In this document: piece after piece, positions 34,646 to 46,596 of the stretch | Position numbering within the stretch: position 1 is the first letter of the stretch | Layout: each line of letters starts with the position of its first letter | DNA from: Chondrosia reniformis | Lineage: Eukaryota > Porifera > Demospongiae > Chondrillida > Chondrillidae | Assembly (NCBI GenBank): GCA_947172415.1 | Contig: OX359195.1 | Span: forward strand, 1,302,001-1,366,000 | Direction: 5' to 3' | DNA: 64,000 bases | Made by a program: the position numbers and the translations under genes | Notes under the pieces: model-generated | Told to the model about the DNA's origin: nothing | Database searches by the model: none | Seen by the model: only the letters and a program-made list of their open reading frames with translations

Positions 34646-36371
34646 ATGGCCGTAGCCGTAGACTTTAGACTAGGACTAGAACGGAACTTGGACATTGAGT
34701 ACATGAACTACCGAGAAAGGTTAGTTTCTGTTATTAGTGAGGAGACTGAGGTGTTAGCGTTAGACAGAAAAGTGGGTTTACAGGTCAGAAATAGCGATAA
34801 GGCAAATGGGGTAATGTCTCATTGTTACTTTTATAGTGACTTATCTTCTCTACAGGGATCACGCCGCGTGGTCCAAGTCTGCGAGCGCATCAACAGCATC
34901 AAAGTTGAATTTACCCAACTACATTCGCAAAGACTTTACACTTCACGACCGTGACTTTGAGGCTGCATTGAACGGACGAGACAAGCAATATTACAATCTC
35001 TGTACCCTTTGTGAAAGTGCTGGGGTCCCTTTGACAGGTGAAGATGGGCAAGATGCGTCTCATTTCATTAAACACTGCACTGGTTCACGTGAATACAATT
35101 GTCATTCTGACAAAATTGTTAAGCAGTGGGAGGCTTTGCCAGATTTATTTTGTACTACAAAACAAAGACCTGATATATGGATCTTGGAGGGGGAAGACAG
35201 AAGAAATGTTGTCATACTCGTTGCCGAAGTACACTCAGGGAAAGGACCCAAAGGATATAGAGAAACATTAAATAAAGAGGTCATTGGACTTATGACACAG
35301 CTGCGTATGCTGCGATACCAGTACAACATTAATCAAGTGGTTGGGTTTGTACTTCCTAACAGTAGTGAGCCCTTTTTTGTCACAAAGGTGACAGTGCGGT
35401 TTGAGAAGCTTTACTTTTACTATGCATTTCAAAGGGTATCATCTTTGGAAGATGTGGAAGCAAATATTAGGGCTGGGTACCAAGCCAACAAGGATGCTAT
35501 TGGTCGACTTGGACCCTCTCTCAATTCTGGTGATATTCGTGCATATCCCATTAAACTAACAGAAGCAGAGCTTGGTGATCTTAGGAATGCGTTTCACCTT
35601 AAGGAAGGAGTCATAATGAAACAACTCCAATCCTGGAACTCCTTCATCTTGCAAGGTGATAATGGAAAAGTCTACAAATTCTGCCTTAATAAGCAAAATT
35701 ATACAAACACTGCTTTGTTTACCTTTACCATCAAAGAATTGCAACACGAGGAACGAAGAATAGATCGTCTGCTTTTGCATGAACAGAAACTTCTTGTTTT
35801 CAACCTCAGTATTCCATTCCTTCAATTTCCTGCAGCAATTCCGCCACTCAGCGCTAGTGAGGCCCGAAAGTGTCTTGTAGCCTTGTTGAGGAGTACCAAA
35901 GAGGCAATTGATCAGCTTCATAGCTTTAATTATGCACACTTGGATATTCGCTTACCAAACATTTGTTTCAGGAATGATGGAGAAAAAGTATATGCAGTGT
36001 TGATTGATTTTGAACGTGTTACAAACAATATAGGGTCGGATGAAATTCCAAAATATCATAGCTGTTTGTACCGTTTTTTGGAGGGTTGCTTGACTTGTGG
36101 ACAGTGCGACTTTATGCAGCTAGGCTGGATGGCAGTGTGGATACTCCATTTCAACGATGCACTTGCTGGCTATGATCCACACAATCTGGATACTGCATGG
36201 GAGAAAGGTCGTATTCCATCAAACACTAAAGAAGACCCATTTATAAAAGAGCTAGTGCAATATGGAAAATTTCTTGACCAGCACCTTGACAACAGCAAAA
36301 TATTCAGAGACAGTCAGCAATCCCTTAAAGAAGTACTGAAGATACGTACAATAAGTAGGCAGTCAGTTTGA
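34646..36371 (+). CDS. RK3: PD-(D/E)XK-like plus kinase-like protein, 529 aa
   Basis: Exons 34646-34719 and 34856-36371 are joined as in RK1. The nuclease-like core (RPDIWIL, AEVHSG) and kinase motifs (GDNGKVYKF, HLDIRLPN, IDFER) are all present, with no break. Differences from RK1 cluster between the two domains: FEKLYFYYAFQRVSSLEDVEANIRAG, a two-residue insertion before DIRAYPIKL, and LRNAFHLKEGVIMKQLQ, the last shared with RK2. LPNSSEP replaces LPKSSEP. It sits beside the truncated NLR2 under a replaced promoter. Function and localisation cannot be read from the sequence, and no signal peptide or membrane segment is evident. Confidence 0.83.
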
Positions 36372-36704
36372 ACTTACTTTACAAAAAGATAACTGTTGAC
36401 TTTATTAAGCTCACATGAACTCTCTCAAAATTGAAACAAACACAACATCTCTATATACATTGTAAATTTGAGTCTCTCTAAGAATGAAATGTTTACAAAT
36501 GATTCAGAATTGCATCACTAACATTTATAAATCATATAAATTTGAGTTTTTTTAACTATACAACTACACTGTTTAGTTTCCATGACAACAACAGATTTCA
36601 GTTGAGATATATTCTTCTGTAACCTGTAGATCATACTCCATCTAGTTATAGACAATGAATCAGTAACACCAGTACATGTACTAGTTTCAATTTCACACAC
36701 CTAC
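36372..36704 (+). other. RK3 3' flank
   Basis: Same sequence as the flanks of RK1, RK2 and RK4. No separate gene is visible. Confidence 0.45.
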
Positions 36705-36977
36705 CTCAGCAAGGTCTTCTGCATGGTGGTTGATTAAGACCCTTCTATTCTTTAATCTTTTCAAGCAAAGTCCTAGAGAATGGAAGCATCTTCAACAAAC
36801 AAACTTACCAACTTTCTATTCCTATAAACACATACAATGATATATACAATACATAATCTCATGATGTGAAAATTATATAAGTACGTACAAGCACTCACTT
36901 TCCATCATATATAGGTCCATGTGATATCCCATAGGGAGTGTAAGAGACAGTGGTGCCATTAATGGACACTTTGGAAG
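36705..36977 (-). pseudogene. Unidentified two-exon minus-strand fragment
   Basis: Candidate exons are 36899-36977 (SKVSINGTTVSYTPYGISHG, PIYDGK) and 36705-36772. Both have clean GT/AG borders (donors GTGAGT and GTAGGT) and compatible phases. The second exon carries 19 extra bases that put TAG in frame, whereas the RK2 flank without them reads KIKEYHAEDLAE. A further possible exon at about 37,085-37,125 reads GMAVRYIDLTK before a donor, reminiscent of the MIDLTK end in the kinase exon. The family is not recognised. Confidence 0.45.
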
Positions 36978-38422
36978 CTGTAAACGGACATTAATATCAT
37001 ACATACATATGTACGTATGTATATTACTATATACACTGCATTATTTAAGGTTGTCGTGAATTGTGACAAGTAAGGTTATAGAAGATCAGTCTCACCTTAG
37101 TTAGATCTATGTATCTGACAGCCATGCCATTTTAAGGCAGATTGGGGGCATTAACAACCAAACTGTTGTATATATTCAACAAATCACATGTCTACCAGCA
37201 TGGCAATCCATACAAAACAATCTCATAAGATTTTTTTTTAAAAGGTAAAACATTTAAGTTGGAATTTGCAAAAATATTGAATGTCATTGTAATAATGCAA
37301 CAACTTATTAAGCAGAAAATGACACTGATAACAGGGTTTAACTCACCCCTAGTAACTGTATAGTTAAACAGTTGACGAGTATATGGTATCATTCATTCTT
37401 TGTATAATTAATTATATGTATTACCATCATCGATGACGAAATAGTGTACGGCTAAATTACTATAGAATACGGAAGTTATATTCGTTTGGCGTTCCACGCC
37501 GGCCAAGGCTTGGACGAAACCTTGTAAGTGTCTTCTATATTTATATTACAAACAAAACTAACTATATATGCTGTTATTTGCGTACAACAGGTGCCGTTGT
37601 CATAACGTGAATGCCTCGTAAAGCTACATACGTACATGATTGACGTACATGACTGACGTACATGATTGTATCCGTGGTTACCTAGCAACGGCCACCTCTA
37701 CAAGTTGCCTCAAAGACCAGTAGTGTCCTTTGAAACATTTGAAATATTTCGAATTCCTCATGAAGATGCTTGGATGAAAGTGTGGTTATGTCTTGTGAGC
37801 GTACATAAATTTAGGTAGTACTAGAGGGTCACAAAGAGATGGAGAATCCATAAATGTGTTTCTCTCACTCTACCAGACTCTGATTTTCAACATGAGAACA
37901 CTTGTGGTTAAAGTATCTAGTTAATGTCTGGCAGCTTTCCCATAATCTAATTGGATTGCAACCCTGCCCCCATTGCTGTACAGCTATTATCATTCAATCA
38001 CACGCATCCAGTATTAAAAAACTCATCAAGGAGGGAAAAACTGAGTTTCCAAATAATATTGAAGGAAGCGTATGGAAGCTAATGTTTTATTGTATTGGAG
38101 GTAGAGTATCTAGATTGGCTATCCTTACCTCTAGGTTGTACAATTTAAGAATGGTATTTAGCTTAGGGCAAATGTCTCCCAAACTGCACCCCTTTATATT
38201 TTTAGGGAAAAATACAATACTGTATGTTTGAGGTGGCAATCTAGTTAAGTTATTTTAGTACATCATTATGATTGTTGTGGTTCCAATCACTTGGACCATC
38301 TTGTTTGGAATATTAATTTCCAGCCATCTTGTTTACTTTTGCCTGCTTTATGACCACCTGATTGAGCAATTGTTCAATGAATGAAATAAAGAAATGATTC
38401 TTTTCATGTTTCTTCTCCTCAG
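36978..38422. other. Start of duplication unit 2; 5' flank of FNBP4-like copy 4
   Basis: From about 37,148 the sequence repeats position 1 onward with few differences. The tacatgattgacg-type run lies near 37,630-37,665. No exon is recognised before 38,423. Confidence 0.5.
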
Positions 38423-39025
38423 GCTATCAGCACACTGGAGTCTGACAATGCTCCACCCTCCTCTCCAGTCAGGGAGACCTCTGACGACAAGAGGGAGGAG
38501 AGGGAGGAGAGGGACCACATGAGAACTGAAGGAGAACCTACTGAAAACATTCCTGTTAATTCCAACCAAATGGAGGTATCCTCAAGGTACGTACATATAT
38601 GTATATTATCAAAAATATTGTAATTTAGCAGGACCTGCTCAAAAATCCTTTTTAAAATAATAATATGTCTGTTTGTGTGTCTGTCTATCTATCTATTAGT
38701 TCTTACATCTCATAACGAAATTGGCGGTTTTCTTGTAACTTAATTTTTGTAGTCATGATGACTTTAAAACAGACGATCAATCACAAAGTACAGAAATTGT
38801 GTGTGCTTATCTTTTAGAAAAATAGTTGTGGTTGTCTTATTTTAACTGTATGCATGTACGTATGTGTAGTTGCAATCAGTTAGTAGTAATTCATGTAAGA
38901 ATCGTGAAATATGCTGATTCACTAAACAAAGAAAGTTACTGAAAAAAGTCTTGAAAAGAGCATACTCACATAATATCAGTTATTAAAGTAGTTGTAGTTG
39001 GTATATATCCAAGATGAATATTAAT

Positions 39026-39178
39026 ATATCTTTGGAAAGGATCATCTTTCGACTTGTAGAGCGTCTAAAATGACTGAAAAAGACCCTCGGGGTCGAAACG
39101 TCTGACAGAAAGAAGAAACAAGAAAAACTGCGTCTTTAGACGCTCTACAAGTCGAAAGATGACCCTTTCCAAAGATAT
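39026..39178. mobile_element. 153-bp hairpin element, sister of 1881-2033
   Basis: Same arms and centre as the element at 1881-2033, at the same place in intron 1. It predates the 37-kb duplication. Confidence 0.8.
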
Positions 39179-39204
39179 GTTCGAAGGAATTCTTACTCTT
39201 ATAT

Positions 39205-39760
39205 TAATATAGTTGTGGTTGGCATATTTTTATTACCTGTAGTCAAGATGAATATTAATATAGTTGTGGTTGGCATATCTTTATTACCTGTAGTCAAGAT
39301 GAATATTAATATAGTTGTGGTTGGCATATCTTTATTACCTGTAGTCAAGATGAATATTAATATAGTTGTGGTTGGCATATCTTTATTACCTGTAGTCAAG
39401 ATGAATATTAATATAGTTGTGGTTGGCATATATTTATTACCTGTAGTCAAGATTAATATTAATATAGTTGTGGTTGGCATATCTTTATTACCTGCAGTCA
39501 AGATGAATGTTAATATAGTTGTGGTTGGCATATCTTATTACCACAGTCAAGATGAATATTAATATAGTTGTGGTTGGCATATCTTTATTACCTGCAGTCA
39601 AGATGAATGTTAATATAGTTGTGGTTGGCATATCTTTATTACCTGCAGTCAAGATGAATGTTAATATAGTTGTGGTTGGTATATTTTTATTACCTGCAGT
39701 CAAGATGAATATTAATATAGTTGTGGTTGGCATATCTTTATTACCTGTAGTCAAGATGAA
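39205..39760 (+). repeat. 51-bp splice-acceptor minisatellite, about 11 units
   Basis: Same unit as at 2053-2811, with about four fewer copies although the surrounding sequence is nearly identical. The real acceptor is at 39750/39751. Confidence 0.9.
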
Positions 39761-41613
39761 TGGCAGATGTGCACTGATCAAAACTCTGGCTATACCTATT
39801 ACTGGAATACTGTCACTAACAATGTATCCTGGACACTCCCACAAGGGGTCACACCCACCAACCTATGAGTGTGAGTGAAGAGAACACTGGTGAAGTTGTG
39901 TATGGCCCAACCATCCTGGAGGAGGCGGAGTCAGGTGTCCCCTCCCCCTCCCCATGCACGGCAGAGATACAGGAGGAGACTGATCTCCAGGAGAATGTAG
40001 ATCCTGAGGAAGTTGACAAGACTGGTACCACTCTGAAATTGGATATGCAAAATGGAAATGGGAATGAGGATTCAGAAGCCAATCAAGATGGAGTCAGTTT
40101 AGTGGGTTATGTTCCTTCAGAATCAGATGAGTCAGACATTGATAACATGCTTGACAGTGCACTGGAGGCTATTCTGGAGGAGGGACCACGCAACGGAGAC
40201 ACACTGCCAACCAGTCAGAAACCAATCACAGAAGCTGGTCCAGATAGTCCTTTAGCTAAAAAGGCAAGATTAGCAGACAATTTAGAAGATGAAGAAAGTG
40301 TTACTAGAGATGATAGCAGTAAAGATGATGTTGATGGTATGGAAGTGGGTGTGACTGGTGATAAAGAGGGAGTGGCTAACTTGAAACCCAACAATGGAAG
40401 TAATCGGCCTCAACTGCAAGATTGTTCTGAGGAGGAGAACTTGTGTAATCCCAACCTTAAGAAGGTATGCAATGATTGAGGTATGCATAGATAGTACACA
40501 TTATGTAATGGATTTGTAATTCTTTCTTTGAGATGGTTCATCTTTTAGTCTTTTGAAGGTCTAGAGATGCAGTCAGTTCTTTTAGTCTTTTGAAGGTCTA
40601 GAGATGCAGTCAGTTCTTTTTTGGGGGTCTTCTTCAGTCACTTTCTGTTGAAATGTTCAAAAGACTCATAAGATTCCTAGCAATTGCTTCTTTTGTGTTT
40701 TTCCTCTCTACTCTATTAGGAGACTACAGAGCTCACTTGTAAAATGATTTTAAAGAGGCTAGCCCTATTAGGAGCTGTTACCATGGGAACACATCCAGTT
40801 ATTATAGAATTAATCAAGGTTGAGTTTGTACATATAATATGTGAATTGCACTGATCTTCTCCACTATTTTCAGGTAGCATCTTATTTTACAGGTCAGAGT
40901 CAATGATTGGAGAGAGGAGGTGTTAACAACACAATATCTCTTGCAGAAATTAGAGGAAACTACCCTTGCCCTGAAAGAATATGAGACTCAAGTAGCTCCA
41001 ACTGGATGGACTTTTGTTTGGGATAGATGGGTGCTGTATGCATTTGGTATACCCACTTCAGATCACATGATCGTCACATGACATTTAAACTGACAAACTG
41101 TGCTGCAATAAATCTTTGAAAGTAAGCCTCTGAAAGTGTGGCTTGCGCTAGTCTCCCTAGAGACATATCTCGTTCAGTACACCAGAGGGAAGTTTGATTA
41201 TAGGGATTTCCTCATGGCAGAAGAAGTTTGATGTAGTCAGCTAGGAGGTGTGAGTTGCCATGGTAATGAGTAATTCGAATTGTTATCATCTAACATATGT
41301 TCATTTTACTGATCAAAGAATTATCTATTTTTTATTAAATTTAGTGTCTAACATTTAAATATTTACATATATGCTATGTAGTCGCTTTTTATATGATTTT
41401 CAATGCTTTTGTACTAAACTCTATTCAGTTCCTCTAGTGACATAATATCACTTCTTCCATTGTAATGTAGTGATTTTGAAAGGTATTACTACTATAATGC
41501 TGTCACTGATAAGGCTTCATGGGACTTCCCTCTGATGACGTCACAGAGGGCGGGGTCATAGGACAGGGAAGAGAAGCTAGTGAGGAACAGACTCCAATCA
41601 AAAGCCAGAAAAA

Positions 41614-42054
41614 TGTACACTCCTCCCACTCAAGAGAGACCACACCTCCACCAGGTATATAATGTACACTCCTCCCACTCAAGAGAGACCACACCTCCAC
41701 CAGGTATATAATGTACACTCCTCCCGCTCAAGAGAGACCACACCTCCACCAGGTATATAATGTACACTCCTCCCACTCAAGAGAGACCACACCTCCACCA
41801 GGTATATAATGTACACTCCTCCCACTCAAGAGAGACCACACCTCCACCAGGTATATAATGTACACTCCTCCCGCTCAAGAGAGACCACACCTCCACCAGG
41901 TATATAATGTACACTCCTCCCACTCAAGAGAGACCACACCTCCACCAGGTATATAATGTACACTCCTCCCACTCAAGAGAGACCACACCTCCACCAGGTA
42001 TATAATGTACACTCCTCCCACTCAAGAGAGACCACACCTCCACCAGGTATAAGC
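41614..42054 (+). repeat. 49-bp splice-donor tandem repeat, 9 units
   Basis: Nine units of exon-5 end plus donor, 441 bp, against five in the sister copy 1. Donors lie every 49 bp from 41654 to 42046. Confidence 0.92.
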
Positions 42055-43654
42055 TATATCAAGTAAAGATGAACAAAATTAGGGCTCTCAGACCAAAAGC
42101 TGATCTTAGTTTCCGATGTCTCATCAGTGGACTCTGGAGTTCTGGAACTTCACTTAATGGGAACCAGAGTCTCTCTGGTTTCCATTAAGTGAACTTCTGT
42201 TTCACCCATTATAGCTGCATTGAACTTCTTTAAATCTTATACACGTACATACTATATAGCTACCTGCCATGCAATGAACTTCTCATATACATTCTATAGG
42301 TGTTGAAGAATTAATTGCTCTGCCTACAGTTGAGGGGGTGTGGCAAGGTCCCCCTCCTCCTCCTCCCCCTCCCTTAGAAGAAGGGGAAATACCTCCCTCT
42401 CCTCCAACTCCCCCGTCTCCTCCTCCAGATGAAGAAGCAGAGAAAGATGAAAGTGAGAGCGATCCTGAAGAATTTATAGTTAAAGCTGAGCCTCAAATTT
42501 ATTATGGTCCAGTGGGTCCTCCCGGAAGATTGATTGATGTAAGTCTGCTCATGTGAACTGTACAGTACATATCACATAAACTGGTAACATAAAGTGGGAT
42601 ATTTTTGAGGATAGAAATTTTTGTGAATCTTTGAAAAGGTCCTCAGAATAAATGTGATTCATATTTTCACTGTTTGTGAGAGCTAAAACACGTGAAACTC
42701 AAGAAAAATGGCGGAGGAATCGATCGAGGAAATTTTCATGATTCATGATTTTGGTTTGCAAAAAAGGTGAAATATAGTCCGAGTTTGTGAAAATTTCCGC
42801 TATCACCTGATTTTAACTGCTTATGAATGTACTGACTAAACAATTATGACCAAGGATTTTCATTTTAGAAGAATCATTCTATAATAAAATAACCTTTTTT
42901 TCTGCATGCTTATAATAGAAATATATTTAATGTTAATCACTACACAATTAATATTGTTGTAATATCATGATTATAACTGTGAAGTTCACTTCTTTTCATA
43001 AAAATATTGTATAAAAAGTGATTAAAAGTGCTTAACCAGTAATCTCAGTTTTACACTAGTGTATGAATAGTATATACACTTAGGAGGAGTAAAATATTGA
43101 CCACAACTTATTTACACTATACACTATAGCACTTTAATAATAAAATATTTTAAAATTGAAAGGTATCCAAGGCTATTACGAACATTAAAAGACAGCTGCA
43201 GTGTAAAAGCTAAACTAAAGATGTCACATAGTCCAATGAAATCCTCCCATATAAGGTGGCTAGAATCTAAGGATGCTGGGAAAACAAATAGTGTCAACGT
43301 CCCAATGTATGTGTCTGAAACATGAACATTCAAATGATCCATGTTCCTCACAATACGAGGGTACATTTCAAACTATGGTCTCTCTACACTGAAATGGACG
43401 TGTAACACCTGTAGGTGACCAGTGAAGATGCTGTGGGGTCAAGAGAAGGCAGTCCAAGTCAGGACAGTGATTCAGAACCAAAGAAGAAGAAATCAAAGAA
43501 GGTCTGCTACTGAGTAGTAGTCAATAGTGTTACTTGTAAATGAATGATGCCCTACGTACTTCCTCTGCAGGTTAAAGTTAGTGTGCAGGGAAGGAAAGGA
43601 AAGACCATCACATCACTCTTACAGAAGTGGTCAGGACTGCATCAGAACAATTAA

Positions 43655-44259
43655 CTTGTTCTAATACTTGTGTATCTTGAAATAAACATTGACAATATTT
43701 CCAAAACATTTTGATCACGAGTCTACTGATAACATTATGATGATGAGTTTCATATATAATTCTCTATAAAAGTTACTGAGCAAGGATGGACCAGTGGGAG
43801 GCCATACAAGGTATAAATAGTCAACTACCACTACATGTGACTGGTTGCCAGGAGACTGAGGGGAAATTAGAAAATCTAGTCTAAAGTCTACGACTACGGC
43901 CATGGTAAGATAGCTCCGAAGAAGCTACATGCCAAATTGAAGGGACACTGCTAAAACCCCTAACTTGAGCGCCAGTGTGTTCAGTTAATTGATAAAATTC
44001 TTTGCTATAATTTAAGTAGTATGACGTCACCACATAAAATTGTGTGAAAGTAGTGAGACCCATACCCGATTCCAATCCGGTTAGAGAGAGAGAGGGAGTG
44101 CCATTCGTTTGATTACGTAATAACCGATAGAATGGACGAATCCTATAGGTCCAACCATATAATGGTCTAACACACGACTCCGGGCCAGTCACACCTCGTT
44201 ATTTCGGGTAGTTGTCCTCACATCTTTCTTGGACAGTTAGTCTTCGGAGCTATCTTACC
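43655..44259 (+). promoter_or_regulatory. Spacer and RK4 upstream region
   Basis: It holds the inverted 45-bp RK exon-1 fragment at 43876-43920, then the RK promoter block with TGACGTCA at 44022-44029. The layout equals that before RK1. Confidence 0.55.
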
Positions 44260-45986
44260 ATGGCCGTAGCCGTAGACTTTAGACTAGGACTAGAACGGAA
44301 CTTGGACATTGAGTACATGAACTACCGAGAAAGGTTAGTTTCTGTTATTAGTGTGGAGAATGAGGTGTTAGCGTTAGACAGAAAAGTGGGTTTACAGGTC
44401 AGAAATAGCGATAAGGCAAATGGGGTAATGTCTCAGTCATTGTTACTTTTATAGTGACTTATCTTCTCTACAGGGATCACGCCGCGTGGTCCAAGTCTGC
44501 GAGCGCATCAACAGCATCAAAGTTGAATTTACCCAACTACATTCGCAAAGACTTTACACTTCACGACCGTGACTTTGAGGCTGCATTGAACGGACGAGAC
44601 AAGCAATATTACAATCTCTGTACCCTTTGTGAAAGTGCTGGGGTCCCTTTGACAGGTGAAGATGGGCAAGATGCGTCTCATTTCATTAAACACTGCACTG
44701 GTTCACGTGAATACAATTGTCATTCTGACAAAATTGTTAAGCAGTGGGAGGCTTTGCCAGATTTATTTTGTACTACAAAACAAAGACCTGATATATGGAT
44801 CTTGGAGGGGGAAGACAGAGGAAATGTTGTCATACTCGTTGCCGAAGTACACTCAGGGAAAGGACCCAAAGGATATAGAGAAACATTAAATAAAGAGGTC
44901 ATTGGACTTATGACACAGCTGCGTATGCTGCGATACCAGTACAATATTAATCAAGTGGTTGGGTTTGTACTTCCTAAGAGCAGTGAGCCCTTTTTTGTCA
45001 CAAAGGTGACTGTGCGGTTTGAGGCACTCTCCTTTTACTATGCATTCGAAAGGGTATCATCTTGGAAAGAAGTGAAAGCAAGTATTAAGGCGGGGTATCA
45101 AGTCAACAAGGATGCTATTGGTCAACTTGGACCCTCTCTCAATCATATTCGTGCATATCCCATCAAACTAACAGAAGCAGAGCTTGGTGAACTTGGGAGA
45201 CAATTTAAGCTTGAGAAAGAAGTCACAATGGAACAACTACAATCCTGGAACTCCTTCATCTTGCATGCTGATATTGGAAAAATCTACAAATTCTGGCTTA
45301 ATAAGGAAAATTATACAAACACTGCTTTGTTTACCTTTCATGCCATCAAAAAATTGCAACACGAGAAACCAAGAATAGATCGTCTGCTTTTGCATGAACA
45401 GGAACTTCCTGTTTTCAACCTCAGTATTCCATTCCTTCAATTTCCTGCAGCAATTCCGCCACTCAGCGCTAGTGAGGCCCGAAAGTGTCTTGTAGCCTTG
45501 TTGAGGAGTACCAAAGAGGCAATTGATCAGCTTCATAGCTTTAATTATGCACACTTGGATATTCGTTTGCCAAACATTTGTTTCAGGAATGATGGAGAAA
45601 AAGTATATGCAGTGTTGATTGATTTTGAACGTGTTACAAACAATATAGGGTCGGATGAAATTCCAAAATATCATAGCTGTTTGTACCGTTTTTTGGAGGG
45701 TCGCTTGACTTGTGGACAGTGCGACTTTATGCAGCTAGGCTGGATGGCAGTGTGGATACTCCATTTCAACGATGCGCTTGCTGGCTATGATCCACACAAT
45801 CTGGATACTGCATGGGAGAAAGGTCGTATTCCATCAAACACCAAAGAAGACCCATTTGTAAAAGAGCTAGTGCAATATGGAAAATTTCTTGACCAGCACC
45901 TTGACAACAGCAAAATATTCAGAGACAGCCAACAATCCCTTAAAGAAGTACTGAAGAGACGTACAATAAGCAGGCAGTCAGTTTGA
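44260..45986 (+). CDS. RK4: PD-(D/E)XK-like plus kinase-like protein, 528 aa
   Basis: Exons are 44260-44333 and 44474-45986. The nuclease-like core (PDIWIL, AEVHSG) and the kinase loop HLDIRLPN with IDFER are intact. The linker follows RK1 (FEALSFYYAFERV, LGELGRQFKLEKEVTMEQLQ), the glycine-loop stretch resembles RK2 (IGKIYKFWLN, HAIKKLQHEKPRID), and the carboxy half follows RK3 (VTNNIGSDEIPKY). The copy is therefore mosaic. The intron has a 4-nt insertion (tctcagtcattg), so unlike RK1-RK3 it contains a stop in the exon-1 frame. Role and partners are unknown. Confidence 0.83.
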
Positions 45987-46325
45987 ACTTACTTTACAAA
46001 AAGATAACTGTTGACTTTATTAAGCTCACATGAACTCTCTCAAAATTGAAACAAACACAACATCTCTATATACATTGTAAATTTGAGTCTCTCTAAGAAT
46101 GAAATGTTTACAAATGATTCAGAATTGCATCACTAACATTTATAAATCATATAAATTTGAGTTTTTTTTTAACTATACAACTACACTGTTTAGTTTCCAT
46201 GACAACAACAGATTTCAGTTGAGATATATTCTTCTGTAACCTGTAGATCATACTCCATCTAGTTATAGACAATGAATCAGTGACACCATGCAGTACATGT
46301 ACTAGTTTCAATTTCACACACCTAC
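45987..46325 (+). other. RK4 3' flank
   Basis: Same flank as in the other RK copies. No gene is visible in it. Confidence 0.45.
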
Positions 46326-46596
46326 CTCAGCAAGGTCTTCTGCATGGTGGTTGATTAAGACCCTTCTATTCTTTAATCTTTTCAAGCAAAGTCCTAGAGA
46401 ATGGAAGCATCTTCAACAAACAAACATACCAACTTTCTATTCCTATAAACACATACAATGATATATACAATACATAATCTCATGATGTGAAAATTATAAG
46501 TACGTACAAGCACTCACTTTCCATCATATATAGGTCCATGTGATATCCCATAGGGAGTGTAGGAGACAGTGGTGCCATTAATGGACACTTTGGAAG
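46326..46596 (-). pseudogene. Unidentified minus-strand fragment, RK4 flank
   Basis: Counterpart of 36705-36977, with exons 46326-46393 and 46518-46596. It has the 19-nt insertion, and the acceptor of the first exon is changed from CAG to CAA (plus strand ttg), so it is doubly damaged. Confidence 0.45.

Larger units (their letters stand above)
38423..43654 (+). pseudogene. FNBP4: FNBP4-like copy 4 (8 exons, disrupted)
   Basis: Exons are 38423-38586, 39751-40464, 40720-40824, 40893-41026, 41483-41654 (repeat units extend it to 42046), 42300-42538, 43415-43501 and 43571-43654. It is the sister of copy 1 and shares its 28-nt deletion after WW1 and both altered donors (GAG|TTTGTA, AG|ATGGGT). 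In addition, one T is missing in the WW2 core (GACTTCCCTC for GACTTTCCCTC), which shifts the frame after SWDF. Copy 1 lacks this change, so it arose after the 37-kb duplication. The acidic region (EEAESGVPSPS and on) is open from ATG 39865 but off the WW1 frame. Confidence 0.85.

Noticed and set aside
36518-36700. Minus-strand ORF MCEIETSTCTGVTDS in the RK flanks
   Set aside because: It lies beyond a donor in the unidentified antisense gene, is not conserved in length and is probably intron.
37085-37125. GMAVRYIDLTK as an exon of another PKMYT1-like kinase
   Set aside because: Only about eleven residues, with a stop just upstream and no clear acceptor. The likeness to MIDLTK may be chance.
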